Assembly (NCBI GenBank): GCA_024643485.1
Contig: JAHEMU010000107.1
Coordinates: 1-8,253 of the forward strand
Origin: Cytophagales bacterium
Lineage (GTDB): Bacteria; Bacteroidota; Bacteroidia; Cytophagales; Cyclobacteriaceae
DNA: 8,253 nt
Direction: 5' to 3'
Each line of letters opens with the position of its first letter. Positions within the stretch are counted from its first letter, which is position 1. A program made the translations under genes and the position numbers. Shown here in pieces: positions 1 through 6,492 of this stretch. The notes below the pieces were generated by a model that had not been told where the DNA came from, searched no databases, and saw nothing but the letters and a program-made list of their open reading frames with translations.

Positions 1-808
1 CATTATTTTTCTCATTTATTTCAAAGTAGTTGCCATCGGTATCGTCGGCTATTTCCTGAAGTGAGTTGCTTTCTAACTTTGTTACCACTTCATTACCGTT
101 ATTGTCTTTTTTATAACCAGTGGAGGTGCGGATTTTACTACCAGTTGATGTTCCTACGCCTAGGGTAAATAATCTTATGTTATTATTAACGACTTCCTCC
201 ACGGCTTCGTTGGTTTTTTCACCAAAATCTTCGCCATCGCTGATCAAAACGATTACTTTTGACTTTTGTTGGGTTACAGTAGTGGCTTCTTCGTTTAATT
301 TCTCTAATGCCATATTTATTGGAGGGCCAAAATCAGTGCCGGCATTTGGTACTAAGCCAGTATGCAGAATTTCAATAAACATATTCAGCGCGTTCTGGTC
401 GTAGGTTAATGGGCATTGCATAAAAGATTCAGAGCTAAAAATGATTAGTCCTATACGATCAGCTGAAAAAGCGGCAACTAATTTCTTCAGTTCGAATTTA
501 ATTCTTTCTAATCGGGTAGGGGCGATGTCGTGCGCATTCATGGATTCAGAAAGATCCACTGCAATGAAAATGTCCTTACCGACTGATTTTACTTCCTTAC
601 TTGATTCGCCATACGAGGGTCCTAACAGGGCGATAATAATCAAAGCAAAGTAGCTGGTTCTCAATATAAATTTCCAAATGAAGGAAGAAATTGGCGTGTG
701 TAATTTGCGTTTAATATGTATTAAACGATAAATAAACATTAGGTATGCCAATGCAAAAATAAAAATAAACACCCACTCAGTTGTCCCTAATGCTCTAGTC
801 CAGTTCAT
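1..808 (-). CDS. BatA/BatB-family VWA-domain inner-membrane protein (3' end beyond window)
   Basis: The frame runs from an ATG at 808 to the left edge and gives 269 residues without a stop. An in-frame TAG (809-811) lies directly before the ATG, so this start is well fixed. Residues about 11-30 form a hydrophobic segment, and 43-64 form a second one ending in LLGP, the position where Bat proteins usually have ARP. A von Willebrand factor A domain follows. Its metal-ion (MIDAS) residues are complete: DLSES (D85, S87, S89), T158 in AGTDFG, and D191 in ISDGED. The segment EVVTKLESNSLQEIADDTDG (239-258) resembles the end of BatB-type VWA domains. Family members are about 320-350 residues, so roughly 60-80 residues, including a last membrane helix, are probably missing. 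Bat proteins are membrane proteins whose VWA domain faces the periplasm. They have been linked to aerotolerance or envelope stress, but their mechanism is unsettled. No BatA, DUF58 or MoxR gene precedes it here; partners could lie to the left. The VWA assignment is firm, while BatA versus BatB is uncertain (BatB favoured). Confidence 0.85.
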   Translation of the reverse strand, partial: MNWTRALGTTEWVFIFIFALAYLMFIYRLIHIKRKLHTPISSFIWKFILRTSYFALIIIALLGPSYGESSKEVKSVGKDIFIAVDLSESMNAHDIAPTRLERIKFELKKLVAAFSADRIGLIIFSSESFMQCPLTYDQNALNMFIEILHTGLVPNAGTDFGPPINMALEKLNEEATTVTQQKSKVIVLISDGEDFGEKTNEAVEEVVNNNIRLFTLGVGTSTGSKIRTSTGYKKDNNGNEVVTKLESNSLQEIADDTDGNYFEINEKNN

Positions 809-825
809 CTACATCAATTGAAAGG

Positions 826-856
826 CGAAAATATGATATTTGAGTTAATTTTTAAA
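826..856 (-). promoter_or_regulatory. Candidate Bacteroidota promoter for the Bat-like gene
   Basis: Read on the minus strand, TTTA (853-856) is followed by 19 bases and then TATTTTCG (826-833). The Bacteroidota sigma-factor consensus is TTTG, about 19-21 bases, then TAnnTTTG, so the match is 3 of 4 and 5 of 6 fixed positions. Initiation would be near 819, leaving a leader of about 11 bases. It sits in the 82-base gap between two co-directional genes. The gap is AT-rich, so a chance match is quite possible. No convincing terminator hairpin was seen in the same gap. Confidence 0.25.
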
Positions 857-890
857 GTTTTGGCTGAATGATCATAGGTTTAACCACCAT

Positions 891-2018
891 CTACATTGCT
901 TTTTTCCAAAAGATAATTCCCCCGGCCTGTTTACCAATTGCGACATCGGCCACACGTTCCATTTTTTGAAGGTCGATAATATCGACTTTCCCTGGTTCTC
1001 CGCCTTTTCCTTCTACCGAAATAAATGCAAATTTACTATCGGAAGAAATAGCCACTCCATGTGTTACTGTGGTGCTGTTTTTAATTCTAGCGACTTCTTC
1101 ACCCTTTTTAATGTTCCACACGCCTGTACTGCCTTCCGCTTTATAAGAGGCTACTAGATATTTGCCATCAGGAGTTATATCTAGGTTGTAAGGAGCTTTA
1201 CCACCCTTTAACCGGTCCACTATTTTCCAGGTTTTCAAATCAATTTTCAAGATTTCATCTGAACCGTTTCCTGCAACATACAAGATAGGAAGGGTAGGGT
1301 GAGGGCTTGCCCAAGTTGGCTTAACACCAGTTTGTGCATTGTGTTGATGATTCCCTCCCAAAGAGTTACTAGAAAGTTGTTCTTCAGAAAAATAATCATC
1401 AGGCGAAAGCGAAGTGTTTTCATCTAAATCTAAAATTCTTGATACCTCCAATGTAAGGGTGTTTATTTCAAATAAAAGTCCTGACATCATTGCGACTGAA
1501 TAATGAAATTTTCCATCCGGACTAATCCTACTTCCATGAGGCATGCTGCCCGTGGTAATTTTCTTTATTTCGGTCATGGTTTCAGGATCGATCACCGAAA
1601 CACTACTCCACGACATGTCTCCGTGTAAATCGAAATTAACACAAAACATCAATCCATTTAATTTGGAAATGGCCATTGTAGCTGGAAAAAGGCCTAATTT
1701 CACTTGGCCTTCCATTTGATTTGTTTCCGTGGAATATTTGTAAAGAGTTCCGTAAGGATTACCATGTGCCATTGAAACAAACCAATGTTTGCCATCAGAG
1801 CTTACCCCTACGCCATGTGGGCCTTCCATTTCTGCAGGCCAAACCCCGACAGGGATATTTAACTTTGCAGAGGCAGTTTTGCTATCAAACTCAATTAGTG
1901 AAACTTCATCTTCGGATTCAGCGGCAACATAAGCGTAATATTTCTGGCAAAAGCCAAAAAGAGGGAGCAGAAAAATGATTCCTGCTCCAATGAATTTATT
2001 TAACTTCAATACTAACAT
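891..2018 (-). CDS. Secreted YncE-like beta-propeller protein
   Basis: This is a 375-residue protein from the ATG at 2018. An N-terminal signal peptide (charged KLNK, hydrophobic core about 9-23, likely cleavage just before Q25) predicts export. Because F precedes the only cysteine (GFC), it is not a good lipobox. The rest is repeated propeller-blade strands: GVGVSSDGKHWFVS, SRISPDGKFHYSV, NLDITPDGKYLVAS and VAISSDSKFAFIS. These resemble the YVTN/YncE and cytochrome d1-like propeller group, which has no single reaction. There is no CxxCH motif, so it is not itself a c-type cytochrome. Conserved-looking histidines occur in PHG (H68, H161) and THG (H320), and a loop at 224-240 carries HQH and SPHP. 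Its start overlaps the upstream LVIVD gene by 23 bases, suggesting one transcript and perhaps coupled translation. A TTG at 2039 would add seven residues, and a TTG at 2009 would give a neat MKLNKF signal peptide; ATG is preferred. The ligand is unknown. Fold confidence is high, function low. Confidence 0.85.
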   Translation of the reverse strand: MLVLKLNKFIGAGIIFLLPLFGFCQKYYAYVAAESEDEVSLIEFDSKTASAKLNIPVGVWPAEMEGPHGVGVSSDGKHWFVSMAHGNPYGTLYKYSTETNQMEGQVKLGLFPATMAISKLNGLMFCVNFDLHGDMSWSSVSVIDPETMTEIKKITTGSMPHGSRISPDGKFHYSVAMMSGLLFEINTLTLEVSRILDLDENTSLSPDDYFSEEQLSSNSLGGNHQHNAQTGVKPTWASPHPTLPILYVAGNGSDEILKIDLKTWKIVDRLKGGKAPYNLDITPDGKYLVASYKAEGSTGVWNIKKGEEVARIKNSTTVTHGVAISSDSKFAFISVEGKGGEPGKVDIIDLQKMERVADVAIGKQAGGIIFWKKAM

Positions 2019-3984
2019 TTTCAGGTTTTTCAGGTGCAAGCTTTATAGACCATAATCCACTATTCCAATCGCTCATAAATACGTGACCTTTGTAGGGCTG
2101 AGCTCCCCAAGTAAAAGGTGCATTGGGAACGTATCCGTTGGGGTCAGCAGGGATAAACCAGCCAATTTCTCGACCTTGTTTGTATAAATCGCCCATAAGT
2201 TCTCCACTAACATCAACCATACGTACTCCTCCGTTGTAAAAAGAGACGTATAATATATCATTTTCAATCCAATAATTATGAGAACCTGCATTGGGTACCT
2301 CAAATCGAGCGATTTCGTCAGGATGTTCTAAATCAGTAAAGTCTACAAAATGAAGAAAACCTCCTGCGATATTAGGCCGATCCATGTTCAATCCATAAGG
2401 GAAAATTTCATCACCTGCCACAACATAGAATTTCCCTGCAGATTCACTTTTGAAAGGAAAAGCGGCGTGGTTTGCACCAGAAGGGTAGGTGTAACTTGCG
2501 AACTGGACTGGTTTTTCCAATGAACCACCTGCAATTCCATTTCCAACATCTACCAGTTGTACTCCATCGCTCCAATTCGAAGAATAGGCAATTCCATCGA
2601 CCACCCATACATCGTGAATGGCATGACCTGGAGTGTCTAATTCAAACTCACTTACTACTTTAGGTTGAGCAGGGTTTGCCAAACTTATGATGTAGTATTT
2701 TCTTCCTGCACTAAGTGCGAAAACATGGTTTTTGTATAAGAAAACATTATGAACTCCGCCCGTTAAGTTTTCAGTAAACGTACTGATGGTTTTTACATCA
2801 CGAGGGTTGGTTACATCTAAAACGACCAGTCCATTTTTTCGATTGGAGGCTCCTTCTCTAGAGATGACACAAATTTTACCATCTTCGGAAATCTTAACAT
2901 CATTTACTGTTCGTGCGTCTACCTGAACACTGTCAATTTTTATCATGTTAGCGGGGTCAGAAACATCCCAAAAATAAGCGGTTCCATCTGCACCCCAAGT
3001 TCCTGTTACTGCATAATCTTTTCCATCCGCACCTTCCCAAACCCAAAAATCAGAAGTATGCTTCGTATTTACGTTTCCGTGGCCAATGAATTGAACTTCT
3101 CTTTTTACATTTCTCGGTTGAACCTTCACAGTCATTTGGTTTGACAAACTACCTGAAGAAGCCGTTATGGTGTATATTCCAGGTACATCGGCAACAAATC
3201 TTCCGTCTTGTTTAATTAGCCCCGAAGCTGTTGAGCTCACGTCATCAGAAACTCCAGTAAATGAAAAGTAAATTGGTAGGTCGTTCACTTTTTTATTTGC
3301 TGCATCAAGTGCTGAAACTGAAAAATGGACCACATCACCTGTTCTAAATTCAGTGGAAGGGGCCGTAAGTTTTATTTGATTTGCTACTGCTGAAGTGACA
3401 TCAATTTTAATGGTACTGCTTATTTTTTCATAATATGCCGTAATGGTCACCTGACCAGCTTTTTTAGCCACTATATTTCCAAACGCATCAATTTCAGCAA
3501 TCGAGGCATCGGAACTTTGAAATTTTGGATTCAAATCTTTTCGTACCACCCCCGATTTGTCAATAATAGTGGTATTAAGGATAGATTTTGAACCTACATA
3601 CACCTTTGAAGGAGCGTTTGAAATTTCAATCTTCGTCACTGGAGGAAAATTCACTTTAATGGTAATCGATTCTCGCAAAGGATCTTTGTCTTCGCCTGGA
3701 GAATAAATAATGAAAACGGTTCCTTCGCCAGGCCCTACAGCTTTCACATTTCCGTTGTTATCGACGGAAACTACTTTCGATCTGCGACTGAAGTATTGAA
3801 ACTCAGCGCCTTTTATTGCTTTTCCTTTTTCATTATCAACTTCTGCTGATATTTTAACAGTCTCACCGACCTCTAAAACGGTCTTTGAGAGGCTGGCTTT
3901 TAATGTTAAATCGGAATTTTGAGCATTTAGTGTTGTGGAGAAAAGTACCACAAGTAGAAACGATAAACCAATTATTTTTTTCAT
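1996..3984 (-). CDS. Secreted Ig-like (Big) plus LVIVD-repeat propeller protein
   Basis: This 662-residue protein starts at the ATG at 3984 with a clear signal peptide (MKKIIGL, hydrophobic core, cleavage near LNA|QNSD at 21/22). It has no lipobox. Three Ig-like bacterial domains follow at about 24-112, 115-196 and 200-290. The first two carry Big_2-style signatures such as VSVDNNGNVKAVGPGEGTV and AEIDAFGNIVAKKAGQVTI. From about 295 to 650 there is an LVIVD-type propeller. Its blade-ending strands include YFWDVSDPANMIKI, GLVVLDVTNPRDVKTI, YYIISLANPAQPKVV, GVQLVDVG, FLHFVDFTDLEHPDEI, GVRMVDVSG and a final GLWSIKLAP. Seven such strands suggest a seven-bladed ring. Histidines recur between strands (VHNVF, HAIHDVW, ANHAAF, SHNYW). 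No catalytic motif, membrane anchor or type IX secretion C-terminal domain is seen, so a soluble periplasmic or released protein is likely. It is the first gene of a probable two-gene operon with the overlapping YncE-like gene. The ligand or partner is unknown; binding or scaffolding is inferred from the folds. Confidence 0.88.
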   Translation of the reverse strand: MKKIIGLSFLLVVLFSTTLNAQNSDLTLKASLSKTVLEVGETVKISAEVDNEKGKAIKGAEFQYFSRRSKVVSVDNNGNVKAVGPGEGTVFIIYSPGEDKDPLRESITIKVNFPPVTKIEISNAPSKVYVGSKSILNTTIIDKSGVVRKDLNPKFQSSDASIAEIDAFGNIVAKKAGQVTITAYYEKISSTIKIDVTSAVANQIKLTAPSTEFRTGDVVHFSVSALDAANKKVNDLPIYFSFTGVSDDVSSTASGLIKQDGRFVADVPGIYTITASSGSLSNQMTVKVQPRNVKREVQFIGHGNVNTKHTSDFWVWEGADGKDYAVTGTWGADGTAYFWDVSDPANMIKIDSVQVDARTVNDVKISEDGKICVISREGASNRKNGLVVLDVTNPRDVKTISTFTENLTGGVHNVFLYKNHVFALSAGRKYYIISLANPAQPKVVSEFELDTPGHAIHDVWVVDGIAYSSNWSDGVQLVDVGNGIAGGSLEKPVQFASYTYPSGANHAAFPFKSESAGKFYVVAGDEIFPYGLNMDRPNIAGGFLHFVDFTDLEHPDEIARFEVPNAGSHNYWIENDILYVSFYNGGVRMVDVSGELMGDLYKQGREIGWFIPADPNGYVPNAPFTWGAQPYKGHVFMSDWNSGLWSIKLAPEKPENVSIEVK

Positions 3985-3995
3985 TATTTAATGAT

Positions 3996-4018
3996 TTGTT
4001 GAATATTAAATATAACAA
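3996..4018. promoter_or_regulatory. Imperfect dyad overlapping the propeller-operon promoter
   Basis: On the plus strand the arms are TTGTT-GA-ATATT and AATAT-AACAA around a central A. This gives ten paired bases with a two-base bulge in one arm. It lies 12-34 bases upstream of the LVIVD gene and covers both the candidate -7 element and the predicted start of transcription. That position would suit an operator, or a weak hairpin at the 5' end of the message. All stem pairs except the two outer G:C/C:G pairs are A:T, so it could be a chance product of AT-rich sequence. Confidence 0.25.
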
Positions 4019-4037
4019 ATAATTAAAAGAAGTCAAT
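4007..4037 (-). promoter_or_regulatory. Candidate promoter for the two-propeller operon
   Basis: On the minus strand, ATTG (4034-4037) is followed by 19 bases and then TATATTTA (4007-4014). Compared with the Bacteroidota consensus TTTG and TAnnTTTG, three of four and five of six fixed positions match, at the expected spacing. The same stretch also reads TTGACT, 16 bases, TATATT, which resembles a classical sigma-70 promoter. Transcription would begin near 4000, leaving a leader of about 16 bases before the ATG. It is the best promoter-like site in the window and lies in one of only two real intergenic gaps. Confidence 0.4.
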
Positions 4038-4067
4038 CCATCGATTTTCTGAACGGTTGAAAATATG

Positions 4068-6491
4068 TTAGAACGGATAACCAACACCGAGATTTATCAC
4101 CACTAAATGTTTTAAAGTGTTGCCGTAATCAATTGGCCCGGCATTGAAATTCTTTCCAAATACCCAACGATTTCCTTCGGGTCTAGCTGGGTCGTAGGTT
4201 TTGATTCCAGCATCTACTCTTAGAATTAGGAAGCTAAAATCAAATCTCAATCCCATACCAGTTCCAATAGCTAACTGTTTATAGAATTGATTAAAACTAA
4301 AATTTTCATTTTCTCTGTTTGGATCGTCGTACCATGTCCAAATATTTCCGGCATCAATAAATAAGGCGTAATCAATAAATCCAATTAAGTCGCTTCTAAA
4401 TTCCAAATTGGATTGAATTAGGATATCTCCTTGTTGTTCCAGGTCATAAACCGCCGTTTCACCGAGATCATCTAGTTCAACAAACCCACCCGGCCCCAAT
4501 CGCCTTGGACGCCACGCTCGAATACCATTGCTACCACCCGCGAAAAAGTACTTTTCATATGGTAATACTTTATTATCGCCATAGGGAAATGCCGCGCCAG
4601 CATTAAACCTAAACGCAATGCTGGAAGAGGAGGATAGGGGTTTACTTTTACTGAAATCTGCTTCTAATTTTACATATTGAAAGTATTCTAAAGGCACTTT
4701 CAAGTTTTCTAATCTGGATTTCCCGAAAAAGTTAAGATGAGTTCCTCCGCTTTCTAGTTGAAGTCGATAATATGATGTTTTTTCGGAAGGATTGGTCGAG
4801 GAATTCGATAAATTTTGATATAAATTAAAACTCATTCCGCTCACATATGAGGGTAGGAATGAATTAATTAATCGTTTATTTGAGGTAGAAAGTTTTGATT
4901 CAAAATCGGGCGCAATTTCGGAGCTGATAATACTAATGTCAGTCAAAGCCACATTAAAAAACGTGTTTTGCTTGTTTTGCCAGGTCAGATTATTTGTGAA
5001 ATTATAATTCTGACGAGTATAAGAATTCAACCGATGCGTAAAAGTGTATGAAGTAGAAAGTCGGGTTTTAGGGTTTTGATCACCAAATGAATTTTTGAAA
5101 TTGCTACTTAGAGGCAGTAAGAACTGAGGAAAAGTAATCCCCGCTGTTATTCCAAGTTCAGCGTTTCCATATCGATTTTCCACGTCTGTGGCAGAAGCAA
5201 TTTTATCACTGCTGATACGGGTATTAAATTCAAAATTCTCCAACCTTCGAAAGATATTTCTTTTAATAAAGGAAAGGTTATAGAACGGCCCAACTTCACC
5301 GTATTTCATATTTACTCCTACTTCATGACTCCACTGATATCTATCTAAAGGACTTGTGAAAATGTTTGCGATAAACCGCCCACCTGACGAGTCATAATTG
5401 ATATTAATAAATTTAAAGTTATCTAAATTTGCTAGCTGTCTTTGCGTTAACATCATGTTTTCCCGGCTATACAAACTATCAGTTCTGATGAAAATTCGTC
5501 GATTCATTACTTTCGGACTAAAAATATCCTCATAAACGGAATAAACGATACCTTCCTTTTCAATAGTTGCTCTTTTATCAGCTCTATTAAAGTCATAGCT
5601 TGCATTAATGACCATATTTACTGAATCCACTCTGTATTGCTTGTGTTTACCAAGGGTAGGTTTAACAATTCTCATTCTAATTGCTACTTTGTTTTTCCCC
5701 GACGAAACGGTATCTAAATCAAATGCGATAAATTGACGGCTAAAATTATAGTAACCATTGTCTTTTAAAAGGTATTCAACACGTTCCCGTTCTTTATTTA
5801 TTTGGCCTTGATCATACCGCTTCCCTTTAATCAGTAAACTTTCACCTTTATGAGCCTTTAGAAGAGCCATGATAAGAGAATCCTGTGTTCTAAGAAAAAC
5901 GGTATCAATTCGGAATGGCTTATTTTCCTTAATTTGATACTCAACCACTACTTTTTTGTCCTTTCTTTTGAAAACACCTCCGTATTTAACCGAAAAGTCT
6001 ACGTTATTGTTGAAGAAGCCTTTGTTAAACAAAAACTGGCTGATATTATCTTTTGAACGGATTACCAAGGTGCTATCAAAAATGGCTAAAGGCTCCCCCC
6101 ATTGCATTAAATTGTTCCCTTCTTTTAGTCGATTATCAACTTTTTCAATTTTTCTAAGCTTTTTATTTTCAATTAAAGATAGTTTAAAAGGCGATTTGCT
6201 TGAATCCATCTTCGCATCGTATTTTGCTTCTATCTTTTCCTTGCGAAGCAGGTATTTGGAGGAATCAAATTTTGCTAATCCTCGCATGTACATCGGACCG
6301 TACGGCGGGAATTTTACATTTGCTTCCTGCACAAACAATTGAGAAATGGTATAATTGTCAAAAACTTTTCCGGAGGTAATTTTTTGTTTATGTAAAAGTT
6401 TTTCATCTACTTTCAAGTATCTATAGCCGGCACATCCCGAAAGGAGTGTTAGAGATAATAAAATACCAAAGGATAATATAAGTGTTTTCAA
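4068..6491 (-). CDS. tamL: TamL: BamA/TamA-family outer-membrane assembly lipoprotein
   Basis: This 807-residue protein has a lipoprotein signal (MKTLILSFGILLSLTLLSGC) whose lipobox LSGC places the lipid-bearing cysteine at C20. The next residues, AGYRYLKVDEKLLHKQKI, resemble the start of Bacteroidota TamL proteins. Residues about 25-340 form the periplasmic part, with POTRA-like segments (for example 187-275, containing KPFRIDTVFL and YLLKDNGYYNF) and the linker WGEPLAIFD. Residues about 375-807 form the beta-barrel. The strand-linking signature FFAGGSNGIRAWRPRRLGPGG at about 649-669 matches the conserved loop-6 region of the family, and the protein ends in phenylalanine, as barrel proteins recognised by BAM usually do. 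The length is typical. TamL is thought to help insert or assemble outer-membrane components together with TamB, but no tamB is in this window. The start codon is TTG: no in-frame ATG lies just upstream and the signal peptide begins exactly there. Its start lies one base from that of the divergent methyltransferase, so its promoter must be inside that gene. Confidence 0.93.
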   Translation of the reverse strand: MKTLILSFGILLSLTLLSGCAGYRYLKVDEKLLHKQKITSGKVFDNYTISQLFVQEANVKFPPYGPMYMRGLAKFDSSKYLLRKEKIEAKYDAKMDSSKSPFKLSLIENKKLRKIEKVDNRLKEGNNLMQWGEPLAIFDSTLVIRSKDNISQFLFNKGFFNNNVDFSVKYGGVFKRKDKKVVVEYQIKENKPFRIDTVFLRTQDSLIMALLKAHKGESLLIKGKRYDQGQINKERERVEYLLKDNGYYNFSRQFIAFDLDTVSSGKNKVAIRMRIVKPTLGKHKQYRVDSVNMVINASYDFNRADKRATIEKEGIVYSVYEDIFSPKVMNRRIFIRTDSLYSRENMMLTQRQLANLDNFKFININYDSSGGRFIANIFTSPLDRYQWSHEVGVNMKYGEVGPFYNLSFIKRNIFRRLENFEFNTRISSDKIASATDVENRYGNAELGITAGITFPQFLLPLSSNFKNSFGDQNPKTRLSTSYTFTHRLNSYTRQNYNFTNNLTWQNKQNTFFNVALTDISIISSEIAPDFESKLSTSNKRLINSFLPSYVSGMSFNLYQNLSNSSTNPSEKTSYYRLQLESGGTHLNFFGKSRLENLKVPLEYFQYVKLEADFSKSKPLSSSSSIAFRFNAGAAFPYGDNKVLPYEKYFFAGGSNGIRAWRPRRLGPGGFVELDDLGETAVYDLEQQGDILIQSNLEFRSDLIGFIDYALFIDAGNIWTWYDDPNRENENFSFNQFYKQLAIGTGMGLRFDFSFLILRVDAGIKTYDPARPEGNRWVFGKNFNAGPIDYGNTLKHLVVINLGVGYPF

Positions 6492-6492
6492 A

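Noticed and set aside
120..653. Two plus-strand open frames (94 and 70 residues) near the left edge
   Set aside because: They lie antisense to a well-supported VWA coding frame with an intact MIDAS motif, and their translations show no recognisable domain.
877..885. Short inverted repeat GGTT-T-AACC just after the YncE-like gene stop
   Set aside because: The stem is only four base pairs with a one-base loop and no following T-run on the minus strand, so it is too weak for a terminator.
1721..1978. An 85-residue plus-strand open frame opposite the YncE-like gene start
   Set aside because: It overlaps the signal peptide and first blades of a strongly supported gene and shows no domain or start signals of its own.
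4034..4080. Repeated GAACGG hexamer after the tamL stop (4051-4056 and 4071-4076)
   Set aside because: Two copies of a six-base direct repeat 20 bases apart can arise by chance. They form no hairpin and no array.
5956..6342. A 128-residue plus-strand open frame
   Set aside because: It is fully antisense to the periplasmic part of TamL and low in complexity (repeated F, S, L and K). It looks like a shadow frame.
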